NCBI RefSeq assembly: GCF_022846615.1
Contig: NZ_AP025637.1
Location: forward strand, 3,001,001 to 3,065,000
Direction: 5' to 3'
Source: Roseomonas fluvialis
Lineage (GTDB): Bacteria > Pseudomonadota > Alphaproteobacteria > Acetobacterales > Acetobacteraceae
Length of the DNA: 64,000 nucleotides
Shown here: one piece after another, positions 34,816-43,054 of the stretch
How positions within the stretch are numbered: the first letter of the stretch is position 1
How the letters are laid out: each line of letters begins with the position of its first letter
Notes under the pieces: model-generated
What the model was told of the DNA's origin: nothing
Databases searched by the model: none
The model's input: the letters and a program-made list of their open reading frames with translations, nothing else
Made by a program: the position numbers and the translations under genes

Positions 34816-35091
34816 TTACCCTGCGGCGCGTCGCCCCACCAGGTAGCGTACGCCCGCGGGACCGACGGCTTCGGCATGCGCGCGCCCCTGCGCCATGGCA
34901 AAGACCTCGCCCGGCCCATAGCGCCGGCTCTCGCCCGCGCAGATCAGCGTGACCTCGCCCTCCAGCACCAGCGCGCGCACGTCGAAGGGGTGCGAATGCT
35001 CGGGCGTGGGCGGCGCGTGCGGGACGAATTTGGTTGCGACGTCGGCGAAGCCCTCGGCGCGCAGGGCGGCTTCGAATGCGGCGGTGTCCAT
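34816..35091 (-). CDS. Small cupin protein, 91 residues
   Basis: A minimal cupin barrel. Histidines H32 and H34 in PEHSHPFD give the first motif (the usual following Glu is not at the canonical spacing), and GEVFAMAQGRAHAE (61-74) is the second motif with H72. GAGGAGA precedes the ATG. It is the gene immediately upstream of recA on the same strand, but the LexA box between them argues for separate promoters. Ligand unknown. Confidence 0.75.
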   Translation of the reverse strand: MDTAAFEAALRAEGFADVATKFVPHAPPTPEHSHPFDVRALVLEGEVTLICAGESRRYGPGEVFAMAQGRAHAEAVGPAGVRYLVGRRAAG

Positions 35092-35169
35092 CGGCAGGTC
35101 TCCTCGCGCAACGCGACCGCCGTGTTTCGCCGAATGCCCCGCACCGCCCAACACGCCGCCTGAGGGCAC

Positions 35170-35306
35170 AGAACGGATCGCACCGCGATCCGCGAGCGCG
35201 ACAGCGCGACCGCGCCCCACCCACCCGCCGCCCGAGGCGCACCAGCCCCCGGCGCGAAGGCAAGGCCGGTGGATGCCGGCCGCCCGCCGCCAGAGGGCAA
35301 GCAAAA
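35170..35306 (-). repeat. Dispersed structured repeat, copy 3 (3' of the hybrid kinase gene)
   Basis: Minus-strand copy. Reading leftward from the kinase stop (35307), the blocks are TTTTGCTTGCC, GGCGGCGGGCGG, hairpin I at 35264-35281 (6-bp stem GGCCGG, 6-base loop), TTGCCTTCGCGCC, spacer, GGCGCGGTCGCGC, and hairpin II at 35175-35191 (7-bp stem GGATCGC, 3-base loop). The block order matches copies 1 and 2. As in those, it begins at the stop codon of the preceding gene and points the same way. Confidence 0.7.
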
Positions 35307-36803
35307 TCAAGCTTCGGCGACAGCCGAAGCCAGTTCCGACATGCGGAAGGGCTTCTCCAGGAAGCGCACGCCCTTGCCCGCCAGCCCTTCACCCACCGTC
35401 GCCGCCGCATAGCCGGACACCAGCACCACCCGCAGCCCCGGCAGCCTTCCGCGCAGCGTCTCCGCCAGGCCGATGCCGTCCATCTCGCCGGGCATGGTCA
35501 CGTCGGTCACCAGCACATCGGGCGTGAAGCCGTCATCGACCGCCGCCAAAGCGGCCTCGGCATCCTCGGCGGCATGCACCTCGTGCCCGGCGCCGACCAG
35601 CGCGCGGCGCGTCAGAATGCGCAGCGGTGCCTCGTCCTCCACCAGCAGTACGCGCCGCGCGACACTCTCGGCCGCCACCGGGGCCGCGGCCGCCTGCGCC
35701 TCCTCGCGCCCCTCGCTGCGCGGGAACCACAGGCGGAAGGCGGTGCCGCGCCCGGGCTCCGAACTGACCGACACGTGCCCGCCCGACTGGCGCAGGATGC
35801 CGAGCACCGTGGACAGGCCGAGCCCCGTGCCCCCCTGCCCACGCCGCGTCGTGAAGAAGGGTTCGAAAATACGCGGCAGCAGCGCCGCCGCTATCCCGGC
35901 CCCCTCATCCGCCACGCTCAGCACCGCCCAGGCGCCGGGCGGGATCACCGCGCCCTGCGCCACCTCCTCCGCCGCCAGGTCCACCGCCGCGAGCCCGATG
36001 CGGATCGTCCCGCCCTCGGGCATGGCGTCGCGTGCATTCACCACCAGGTTCAGCAGCGCCTGGTCGAGTTGCGATGGATCCACCCGCGCAAGCGGCCCCG
36101 GCACATCGAGGTCGAGCACCAGCACATGGCGCGCGCCCAGCAGCCGCGTGAGCAGCGGCGCCATCGCCTCCACGGCCGAGCCAAGCGCCAGCACCCGTGG
36201 TGCCAGCGCCTGGCGGCTGGCGAAGGCCAGCAACTGCCGCACCAGCCGCGCCCCGCGCCCGGCACTGTCCAGGATCTGGCGCAGATCCTCCGCCGTCTCG
36301 GGCTCCGGCGTGCGCGCCAGCGCCGCCTCCGCCGCGCCCGAGATCGCGGCCAGCAGGTTGTTGAAGTCATGCGCCACGCCGCCGGCCAACTGGCCGATCG
36401 ACTGCAGCCGCGCGCCTTCCTCCATCTGCGCCTGCATGCGCCGGCGCGCGGTCACGTCCACCACGCGCATCAGCGCGCCAGGCTCCCCGCGCAGCGGGCG
36501 GCACGCCACCTCGAAGCTCGCATCGGCCGGCAGCGCGGCATTGGCGATGCGCGCCGCCACCACCGCGGGCGCGGGCGGCCCGGCCAGCGCCGCCGCGATC
36601 GCCCCGGCCACCGCGCCGCGCGATTCCTCGACGAACAGCGCCGCCCCGGGCTGCCCCACCGCCGGCACCGCCCCGCACAGCGCCGCCAGCGCGGGGTTGG
36701 CCACGCGGATGCGCCCCGCGGTGTCGAGCACCGCAAGCCCCGCCGACTCCTCCGCTTCGAATAGGCGCCGGAACGCCGATGCCTCGTGGTCGCGATCCGT
36801 CAC
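35307..36803 (-). CDS. Soluble hybrid histidine kinase (PAS-HisKA-HATPase-receiver), CckA-like core
   Basis: 498 residues from a GTG that overlaps the flhB stop (GTGA). A PAS domain (about 8-118) is followed by the phospho-acceptor H145 in GGVAHDFNNLL, an ATPase domain with DEGAGI and GTGLGLS, and a receiver domain (about 383-498) with D434 in TDVTMPG. The HDFNN form and C-terminal receiver resemble CckA, the kinase feeding the CtrA pathway, but the membrane segments of CckA are absent. Coupling to flhB suggests a role in flagellar or cell-cycle signalling. Partner phosphotransferase unknown. Confidence 0.8.
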   Translation of the reverse strand: MTDRDHEASAFRRLFEAEESAGLAVLDTAGRIRVANPALAALCGAVPAVGQPGAALFVEESRGAVAGAIAAALAGPPAPAVVAARIANAALPADASFEVACRPLRGEPGALMRVVDVTARRRMQAQMEEGARLQSIGQLAGGVAHDFNNLLAAISGAAEAALARTPEPETAEDLRQILDSAGRGARLVRQLLAFASRQALAPRVLALGSAVEAMAPLLTRLLGARHVLVLDLDVPGPLARVDPSQLDQALLNLVVNARDAMPEGGTIRIGLAAVDLAAEEVAQGAVIPPGAWAVLSVADEGAGIAAALLPRIFEPFFTTRRGQGGTGLGLSTVLGILRQSGGHVSVSSEPGRGTAFRLWFPRSEGREEAQAAAAPVAAESVARRVLLVEDEAPLRILTRRALVGAGHEVHAAEDAEAALAAVDDGFTPDVLVTDVTMPGEMDGIGLAETLRGRLPGLRVVLVSGYAAATVGEGLAGKGVRFLEKPFRMSELASAVAEA

Positions 36804-37870
36804 GCCGATGGCCCCCGCCCGCCGAGCCGCCAAACATAGGCGATGATCTCGGCCACCGCCTGATAATGCTCGGCCGGTATCTCGGTATCCAGGTCCAGCC
36901 GGAACAGCGCGCGCGCGAGTGGCGGATTGGACACGATCGGCACGCGATGTTCGTCCGCCATGGCGCGGATGCGCGCCGCCACCTCGTCCGCGCCCTTGGC
37001 CACGACGCGTGGCGCGGCCGAACTCCCCTGGTCGTAGGCGAGCGCGACCGCGAAGTGCGTCGGGTTGGTGATGACGACCGCCGCCTTGGGCACCGCGGCC
37101 ATCATGCGCTGGCGCGCGCGCGTCTCGCGCAGCCGGCGCAGCCGCGCCTTCACTTGCGGGTCGCCCTCGCTCTCGCGCATTTCCTCCTTGAGGTCCTGGC
37201 GGCTCATGCGCAGCCGGTGCAGGTGCCGCCAGCGCACCCACAGCCAGTCCAGCACCGCGATCGCCGCGAAGGCCACCAGCGCCGCCACCGCCAGGTCGAT
37301 CGCCGCCTTCGCCCCTTCGCGCAGCAACGCCCCCGGCGGCATCGCGAGCAGCCCGACCAGCCGGGCCGGATCCCCCAGCACCCACCACAGCGCCGCCCCC
37401 ACCAGGCCCAGCTTCAGCAGCGTGCGCAGGAATTCGATGGCCCCTTCCACGCCGAACAGCCGCTTCAGCGCCGCCACCGGGTTCACGCGTGAAAATTGCG
37501 GCGTGATGCCCTTGGCCGAGACCATCATCTGCGTCTGCAGCAGCGTGGCCACCAGCGCGCCCGCCCCCGCCAGCACCGCCGCCGGCAGTGCCGCGAGCAT
37601 GCCGAGCCGTCCCAGCTCGATCGCGGCCACCATCGGCGGGATCTCGTGCGCGCGCTCCAGCACGGCGCGCAGGCCGCGCAGCATCTCGGCGCCCGCCGGC
37701 GGCAGCGCGATGGTCAGCCCCAGCACGCCGCCCCCCAGCGCCCCGAAGCCCGCCAATTCGCGCGACACCGCGGCCTGCCCGTCCTCGCGCGCCTTCTCGA
37801 TCCGCCGTGGTGTTGCGGCCTCTGTCTTGTCCTCGGACTCCGACCCGCCCTGCCCGCCGCCCTCGGCCAT
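36800..37870 (-). CDS. flhB: Flagellar export apparatus protein FlhB
   Basis: 356 residues: four membrane spans in the first 215 residues, then a cytoplasmic domain with the self-cleavage site N269-P270-T271-H272. The N-terminal SEDKTEAATPRRIEKAREDGQ is the FlhB signature. It sets the switch from rod-hook to filament export. The stop overlaps the GTG of the hybrid kinase gene by 4 bases; fliR ends 3 bases upstream of its start. Confidence 0.95.
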   Translation of the reverse strand: MAEGGGQGGSESEDKTEAATPRRIEKAREDGQAAVSRELAGFGALGGGVLGLTIALPPAGAEMLRGLRAVLERAHEIPPMVAAIELGRLGMLAALPAAVLAGAGALVATLLQTQMMVSAKGITPQFSRVNPVAALKRLFGVEGAIEFLRTLLKLGLVGAALWWVLGDPARLVGLLAMPPGALLREGAKAAIDLAVAALVAFAAIAVLDWLWVRWRHLHRLRMSRQDLKEEMRESEGDPQVKARLRRLRETRARQRMMAAVPKAAVVITNPTHFAVALAYDQGSSAAPRVVAKGADEVAARIRAMADEHRVPIVSNPPLARALFRLDLDTEIPAEHYQAVAEIIAYVWRLGGRGPSA

Positions 37871-37873
37871 GGG

Positions 37874-38650
37874 TCAGCGCAGCCCGGGCAGGTCGAGGAA
37901 GGCGGCGCGCGCGGCGTCCGCGAAGGCGCCCAGCAGCGGCGGCATCACCGCCCCCAGAAGCGCCAAGCCCAGCAGCACCTGCCCCGGGATCGCGACGAAA
38001 TACACCTGCACCTGCGGCGCGATCCGCGCGAGCAGGCCGAGTGCCACATTGATGACGATCGCCGCCACCACGAAGGGCGCGGCCAGGCGCAGCGACAGCG
38101 CCAGGCTCTCCGCGGCGGCGGCGGCGAAGGCCTCGGCCCCCGCACCCGCCGGGAAAGGGTCCCCCACCGGCAGCAGCGCGTAGGATTCGACCAGCGCGCG
38201 CAGCGGGATCGCGTACAGCCCGGTGGACAGCACCACCACCACGGCAGCCAGCGACAGCAGCCGCCCCGGCGCGGTGCCGAGCCCACCCAGCGCCGGGTCC
38301 GGCACCATCGCCTGCGCGAGGCCCAGCAGCAGCGCAATCATCTGCCCCGCCACTGCCATCGCCATCATGATCAGCCGGGCCAGCCCGCCCAGCCACAGCC
38401 CGACCAGCACTTCCAGAAGGATGACGCGCACCGCCTCCGCCGCGCTGTCGGGCGCGGCGGGCAAGCCCGGCGCCACCACCGGCAGCAGCACCACGACCAG
38501 CGCGAGGCCGAGCCCGATGCGGATATTCGCCGGCACCTCCTCCTCGCCCAGGCCGGGGAGGACCATCACCGCAGCGCCCAGCCGCGCGAAGGCCAGCACG
38601 GCATGGAAGGCGAGGCCCGGCAGCGCGGCGAGGAACGCGGCCTCGTCCAT
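37874..38650 (-). CDS. fliR: Flagellar export apparatus protein FliR
   Basis: 258 residues with about six membrane spans and few charged residues. PANIRIGLGLALVVVLLPVV near 40-60 and the C-terminal GLLARIAPQVQVYFVAIPGQVLLGL (about 205-230) are typical of FliR. It is part of the FliP-FliQ-FliR export gate. It lies between fliQ (5-base gap) and flhB (3-base gap) on the same strand. The start is the ATG giving MDEAAFLAALPGLAFH. Confidence 0.94.
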   Translation of the reverse strand: MDEAAFLAALPGLAFHAVLAFARLGAAVMVLPGLGEEEVPANIRIGLGLALVVVLLPVVAPGLPAAPDSAAEAVRVILLEVLVGLWLGGLARLIMMAMAVAGQMIALLLGLAQAMVPDPALGGLGTAPGRLLSLAAVVVVLSTGLYAIPLRALVESYALLPVGDPFPAGAGAEAFAAAAAESLALSLRLAAPFVVAAIVINVALGLLARIAPQVQVYFVAIPGQVLLGLALLGAVMPPLLGAFADAARAAFLDLPGLR

Positions 38651-38655
38651 CGCCG

Positions 38656-38925
38656 TCAGCCCTTCAGCCCGACATCGACCATGGCTTGGAACAGGCTGCC
38701 CGCGTAGCCGCGCAGCACCCCCGCCATGAAGGGGCCGAGCAGCACCAGCGCCACCGCCAGCACCGCCACCTTGGGCAGGAAGCCGAGCGTCGCCTCGTTC
38801 ACCTGCGTGAGCGCCTGCAGCACCGCGATCACCAGGCCGGCGATCAGCATGAGCACCAGCAGCGGCCCGCCGATCTGCAGCGTGACCCACAGCGCTTCCC
38901 GGCTGGCGAGCGCCACCTCGTTCAT
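38656..38925 (-). CDS. fliQ: Flagellar export apparatus protein FliQ
   Basis: 89 residues with two membrane spans (about 16-38 and 50-72), the standard FliQ architecture. The phrase ALTQVNEATLGFLPKVAVL between the spans is conserved in the family. It forms the inner-membrane export gate with FliP and FliR. fliE precedes it by 41 bases. Confidence 0.94.
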   Translation of the reverse strand: MNEVALASREALWVTLQIGGPLLVLMLIAGLVIAVLQALTQVNEATLGFLPKVAVLAVALVLLGPFMAGVLRGYAGSLFQAMVDVGLKG

Positions 38926-38966
38926 GGCCGGACCTTTTTCCGGGCCAGGTCTGTCATGGCGCGGCG

Positions 38967-39272
38967 CTAGATCGGCATGCGCATCACGTCCTGGTAGGCC
39001 GCGACCACGCGGTCGCGTACCGCCACGGCGGTCTGCAGGGTCAGTTCGGCGCGGCCCACGGCCAGCACGACATCGGTTACGCTGCCCTGGCCGGTCAGCG
39101 CGCGGGTCGATGCGGTGTCGGCCTCGCGGCCCACCTCGACCGCGCTTTCCATCGCGCGCGTCAGCGCGGCGCCGAAGCCGGCCGTGGCGGATTGCGTCGC
39201 GGCACCGGGCAGCGCATCCGCCGCGCGATACGCCGCCGCGGCGGCACCGGCGGGGGCCAGAGGAATGCTCAT
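38967..39272 (-). CDS. fliE: Flagellar hook-basal body protein FliE
   Basis: 101 residues. The C-terminal half (SVTDVVLAVGRAELTLQTAVAVRDRVVAAYQDVMRMPI) is the conserved FliE helix pair; the N-terminal half is Ala-rich. FliE joins the MS ring to the rod. The start overlaps the flgC stop by 4 bases. Confidence 0.92.
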   Translation of the reverse strand: MSIPLAPAGAAAAAYRAADALPGAATQSATAGFGAALTRAMESAVEVGREADTASTRALTGQGSVTDVVLAVGRAELTLQTAVAVRDRVVAAYQDVMRMPI

Positions 39273-39679
39273 CCGCGCAGCGCCTCGATCGTGCGGGTCA
39301 GCATCCCGCGGGTGACTTCCAGCACCGACAGGTTGGCCGTGTAGGACCGCTGCGCCTCGCGCATGTCCATCGTCTCGACCAGGCTGTCGACATTGGGCAT
39401 GCGGACGTAGCCGCGCGCATCGGCCGCGGGGTGCGACGGGTCGTGCCGCACCGGGAAATCACCCTGCGCGCGCCCCACCCGCGTCACCTGCAGGGTCGGC
39501 GCGCCCAGCGCGCGGTCCATGCGGTTGCGGAAGGTCACGGTCTTGCGGCGATACGGGTCGCCGCCCGCGGTCTCGGCCGTGCTGTCGCGGTTGGCCAGAT
39601 TCTCGGCCACCACGCGCAGGCGCGTGGACTGCGCCTGCATGCCGGCCGCCGAGATGCGCAGGGCGCGATCGAGATCCAT
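39269..39679 (-). CDS. flgC: Flagellar basal-body rod protein FlgC
   Basis: 136 residues. N-terminal ALRISAAGMQAQSTRLRVVAENLANRDS and C-terminal NVDSLVETMDMREAQRSYTANLSVLEVTRGML are the paired coiled-coil segments of rod proteins. It builds the proximal rod with FlgB, FlgF and FlgG. flgB precedes it by 12 bases. Confidence 0.94.
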   Translation of the reverse strand: MDLDRALRISAAGMQAQSTRLRVVAENLANRDSTAETAGGDPYRRKTVTFRNRMDRALGAPTLQVTRVGRAQGDFPVRHDPSHPAADARGYVRMPNVDSLVETMDMREAQRSYTANLSVLEVTRGMLTRTIEALRG

Positions 39680-39691
39680 CGTCGAACTCCC

Positions 39692-40072
39692 TTACGAATT
39701 GCGCCCGAGCGCGGTGCGGAACAGCCCGAGGTAGCGGCGGTGCAGCCCGACCGCGAGGGCATGCGCCGTCTCGGTATCGGCGATGCGCATGGCCTCGCGG
39801 TCGAGTGCCACGCCGTTGCCGTCCATGCTGCGGTCCGGCACGCGGCGCTCGGCCCGCGCACGCGGGTCGGCCCCGCCGGCGGGGCCAAGATGCCGCCCAT
39901 TGGTCTGCACCATCGCCGCATGCACCGCCTGGCCGAAGGGCCGCAGGTCCGATGGCCGGAAGCCCGGCGTATCGGCATTCGCGACGTTGTGCGACAGCAC
40001 GCGCTGGCGCGCATCGAGCCAGCGCATCCGGCTCTCGGCCAGCGCGATCGGTCCTGTGCGGGTCGGGTCCAT
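39692..40072 (-). CDS. flgB: Flagellar basal-body rod protein FlgB
   Basis: 126 residues, a proximal rod protein. LDARQRVLSHNVANADTPGFRPSDLRPF (about 20-47) is the N-terminal rod signature and the C-terminal helix (AHALAVGLHRRYLGLFRTALGRN) pairs with it. It is the first gene of the leftward operon flgB-flgC-fliE-fliQ-fliR-flhB-kinase. The 121-base region upstream is divergent to a small rightward gene; no sigma-54 site was found there. Confidence 0.93.
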   Translation of the reverse strand: MDPTRTGPIALAESRMRWLDARQRVLSHNVANADTPGFRPSDLRPFGQAVHAAMVQTNGRHLGPAGGADPRARAERRVPDRSMDGNGVALDREAMRIADTETAHALAVGLHRRYLGLFRTALGRNS

Positions 40073-40193
40073 GCCCGGATGCGTCGCACGTCGCCGCCGA
40101 AGGTTCGGTTAACGCCGCGACCTGTGCGCCTGCCGCGCGAGGACGCCCGCACCGCACACCGCGCAACCGCTCGGTAACCATGGCGCGTGTGTA

Positions 40194-40481
40194 ATGCCGC
40201 CCATGAGCCGCATGGGGGGCGTGAGCGAACCGACCGGACAGGCACGGCAGACCGCCGTGCTGATCGCCGCCATCGATGCCATGGAAGCCACCCTCGCAGT
40301 GGCCGAGGCGCTGGCGCGCGAACGCCGCCGCATCGACCTCGCGGGGCTCGAGGCCGAGGTCTCGCGCATCTGCGCCGCCGCCCTCGCTGCCCCGCGCGCC
40401 GCGGCCGCCGATGTCCGCCTGCGCCTCGAAGCCCTGGTCCGTGCACTGGACCGCCTGCGCGGCGGCCTCGCCCCGCCCTGA
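40194..40481 (+). CDS. Small helical protein in the flagellar cluster, up to 95 residues
   Basis: The frame is open from the ATG at 40194; further ATGs at 40203 and 40212 and a GTG at 40221 are alternative starts and no Shine-Dalgarno site clearly decides. The product is almost all helical with heptad-like Leu/Ala spacing (LIAAIDAMEATLAVAEALARERRR, then VRLRLEALVRALDRLRGG). It could be a chaperone-like or coiled-coil protein. No family is recognised. It sits between divergent flgB and fliO, 33 bases before fliO, so a motility role is likely. Confidence 0.5.
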   Translation: MPPMSRMGGVSEPTGQARQTAVLIAAIDAMEATLAVAEALARERRRIDLAGLEAEVSRICAAALAAPRAAAADVRLRLEALVRALDRLRGGLAPP

Positions 40482-40514
40482 CCCACCCCCCACCCGCCGG
40501 CAGGAGGCCGCGGC

Positions 40515-40781
40515 ATGACCCCCGAGATCACACACTGGCTGACCGCGGCCGCATCGCTCGCCGCGGTGCTGGGCCTGGTGCTGCTGGGCGGCCGGCTGCT
40601 GCGCGCCAGCGGCCTGGCCCCGGCCGCGAAGCCCGGCACGCGGCTCGCGTTGCAGGAAAGCCTGGCGCTGGATGCCCGCCGGCGCCTGGTGCTGGTGCGC
40701 TGCGACGGGCGCGACGTGCTGCTGCTGACCGGCGGCGCGCAGGACCAGGTGGTCGGCTGGCTGCCGGAGCGCACGCCATGA
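40515..40781 (+). CDS. fliO: Flagellar biosynthesis protein FliO
   Basis: 88 residues. One N-terminal membrane span (about 6-30) is followed by a small cytoplasmic domain with RLALQESLALDARRRLVLVRCDGRDVLLLTGG, the FliO pattern. FliO assists assembly of the FliP ring. The stop overlaps the fliP start by 4 bases (ATGA), confirming the pair. Confidence 0.88.
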   Translation: MTPEITHWLTAAASLAAVLGLVLLGGRLLRASGLAPAAKPGTRLALQESLALDARRRLVLVRCDGRDVLLLTGGAQDQVVGWLPERTP

Positions 40782-41506
40782 TCCGCGCGCTGCTTGTGCT
40801 GGCCCTGCTGCTGCCCGGCGCAGCGCTGGCGCAGTCGGTCGCGATCGACCTCGGCCAAACGGGCCAGCCCGGGGCGACATCGCGCCTGGTTCAGCTCACC
40901 GCGCTGATCGGGATGCTGTCGCTCGCGCCGTCGCTGCTGGTCATGGCGACGGCCTTCACGCGGATCGTCATCGTGCTGGCGCTGCTGCGAAGTGCCATCG
41001 GTGCGCAGGGCATCCCGCCGAATCCGGTTCTCGTGGGCCTCGCACTGTTCCTCACATTCTTCGTCATGCAGCCGGTCTTCGAGACCGCCTGGACGCAGGG
41101 CCTGCTGCCGCTTTCGGAAGGCCGCATCGGCGAACTCGAGGGCCTGCAGGCCGCCGCCGAGCCGTTCCGCCGCTTCATGGCCGCCAATGTGCGGGAGGAC
41201 GACCTCGCGCACTTCCTCGAACTGGCGAACCTGCCCGCGCCGCCCGACGCGCAATCGGCCCCCTGGCGCGCCCTGGTGCCCGCCTTCATGGTCAGCGAGC
41301 TGAAGCGCGCCTTCGAGATCGGCTTCCTGATCTTCCTGCCGTTCCTCGTGATCGACATGGTGGTGGCCAGCGTCCTGATGTCGCTCGGCATGATGATGCT
41401 GCCGCCATCGGTCGTGGCGCTGCCCTTCAAGCTGATCTTCTTCGTGCTGGTGGATGGCTGGCGGCTGGTCTCGGCCAGCCTGGTGCAGGGCTTCGTGGGC
41501 TCCTGA
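40778..41506 (+). CDS. fliP: Flagellar export apparatus protein FliP
   Basis: 242 residues with a cleavable signal peptide (about 1-19) and four membrane spans. MATAFTRIVIVLALLRSAIGAQGIPPNPVLVGLALFLTFF (about 53-92) and LKRAFEIGFLIFLPFLVIDMVVASVLMSLGMMMLPP (about 172-207) are diagnostic. It forms the core ring of the export gate with FliQ and FliR, whose genes are in the opposite operon nearby. Confidence 0.96.
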   Translation: MIRALLVLALLLPGAALAQSVAIDLGQTGQPGATSRLVQLTALIGMLSLAPSLLVMATAFTRIVIVLALLRSAIGAQGIPPNPVLVGLALFLTFFVMQPVFETAWTQGLLPLSEGRIGELEGLQAAAEPFRRFMAANVREDDLAHFLELANLPAPPDAQSAPWRALVPAFMVSELKRAFEIGFLIFLPFLVIDMVVASVLMSLGMMMLPPSVVALPFKLIFFVLVDGWRLVSASLVQGFVGS

Positions 41507-41578
41507 CCGCACTGTGAGGTGGCGCACGCGCGGCCGCGCGCGCCGCGCCTAGCCTCGGCGCCGGCCGGAGGTCCCGCC

Positions 41579-43048
41579 ATGCGCCTGCGCCTTGCCCTGT
41601 TGCCTGTCCTGCTGGTCGCCGCCCTGCCCGCGGCCGCGCAGACCGCCTCGTTGACCGATGGCGCGCGCGTCTCCTCGGCGCGCGACCCCGTCCTGTGCCG
41701 CGCGCCCGATGGCCGGCGGCTCGACCACTGGGCGCTGCTCGCGCGCACGCTTGCCGCCGGCGAAGGCGGGCCGCGCGACACGCCGGTGCTGCCCATGGCG
41801 GCGGGGCGCTACAGCGCCGCCTCCTCCGGCTCGCTGCGCATGGAGGTGATGCGCGCCAGCACAGTCCTGAAGGAGGACCTGCCAGGCTGGCAACAGGCCT
41901 ATTTCATCGGCGCCGCGCGCACTGCCCGTGACGTGGTGTTCAAGCCCGCCAGCCGCGATCCACTCGGCCGCGTGCAGACCGTGCCCCCCGACGTGGCGCG
42001 CGCCGCGATCTTCGTGGGCATCGACCAGCGCGGCGACGACCGCGCCACCGTCACCGTTCACATGCCCGCCAACCGCAGCGGCTGGTTCGGCGAGGACTGG
42101 CACATCGTGGTCGCCGCCTGCACCGCGGACCACCGCATGATCGGCTATGGCACCGTCACCGTCTCGGTCGCCCCGCTCGGGCTGTCGCGCGCGCTGACCT
42201 TCGCGGGGCTGCTGGCGCTGTGGCTGCTGGCCGCCTTCGTCGCCGCGCGGGAGAACCGCCGCAAGCTGCACGAATGGTGGCTGCGTATCGGCGGCGCACC
42301 GACCGCCGCGCGCGCCACCTGGCGCACCGCGCTGAAGCCGGAGAACCGCACCCGGGTGCTCTGCAAGGGGCTGCGCGCGATGGACCCGGTATTCATCTCG
42401 CAGGATGCGTACGGCGCGGGCAGCCTGGGGCGACTGCAATTGCTGGTGCTGTCCTTCGCCGTGATCGGCGTGGTGTTCTACGTGTTCCTGCGCACGGGGG
42501 CGTTCGCCGGTCTGTCGAACGACATCCTGGCCTTGCTCGGCATCACCGCGGGCGGGTCGGCCTTCGCGCGCGCCGCCGCGCTGCGCCGCCCGCTCACGCC
42601 GCCGCAGCGGCGCATCCTGTTCGGTTCGGGCGTGGTGAGCACGACCGAACCGATGCCGAGCCTGCGCGACGTGCTGGGCGGCGGCGGGGAACTTGACGTG
42701 ACGCGCCTGCAGGCCTTCGCCTTCACCGGCTTCGCGCTGGTGGCGCTGGTCGTGAACGGCGTGGCCGATCTCGCGGCCTTCACCCTGCCGGCCGAGATGC
42801 TGTCGGTGCTGGGCCTGTCGCAGGGCGTCTATGTGGTGGGCAAGCTGCTGCCCGCGGAAGCCGAGGCGACGCTGCGCTCCGACATGGAAACCCTGCGACG
42901 CGAGGCGGACGCCGCACTCGCCGCCGGCGCGCAGACCCCGGCCTTCATCCAGGCCCGCCGCACCGCCGCCGAGAGCATCGAGGGCGTCTTCGCCGAACGC
43001 TTCCGCCGCGACGACTTCCTGCAGATGCCCCCCGCCGAGCTGGCCTGA
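41579..43048 (+). CDS. Hypothetical membrane protein with N-terminal signal peptide, 489 residues
   Basis: GGAGG precedes the ATG by seven bases. A signal peptide (about 1-21, ending PAAAQ) is followed by a periplasmic beta-rich domain of about 180 residues, a span near 203-222, a cytoplasmic loop, then three to four spans (about 287-330, 382-402, 412-428) and a charged C-terminal helical tail. KPENRTRVLCKGLRAMDPVFISQDAYGAGSLGRLQ lies just before the second span. I recognise no family. It is between fliP (72-base gap) and the convergent speE, and need not be a motility gene. Confidence 0.65.
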   Translation: MRLRLALLPVLLVAALPAAAQTASLTDGARVSSARDPVLCRAPDGRRLDHWALLARTLAAGEGGPRDTPVLPMAAGRYSAASSGSLRMEVMRASTVLKEDLPGWQQAYFIGAARTARDVVFKPASRDPLGRVQTVPPDVARAAIFVGIDQRGDDRATVTVHMPANRSGWFGEDWHIVVAACTADHRMIGYGTVTVSVAPLGLSRALTFAGLLALWLLAAFVAARENRRKLHEWWLRIGGAPTAARATWRTALKPENRTRVLCKGLRAMDPVFISQDAYGAGSLGRLQLLVLSFAVIGVVFYVFLRTGAFAGLSNDILALLGITAGGSAFARAAALRRPLTPPQRRILFGSGVVSTTEPMPSLRDVLGGGGELDVTRLQAFAFTGFALVALVVNGVADLAAFTLPAEMLSVLGLSQGVYVVGKLLPAEAEATLRSDMETLRREADAALAAGAQTPAFIQARRTAAESIEGVFAERFRRDDFLQMPPAELA

Positions 43049-43054
43049 CCCGCC

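Noticed and set aside
40073-40193. Possible sigma-54 or CtrA site between flgB and the small helical gene
   Set aside because: Only a single TTAA half-site is present and no TGGCACG-N4-TTGC at correct spacing was found on either strand.
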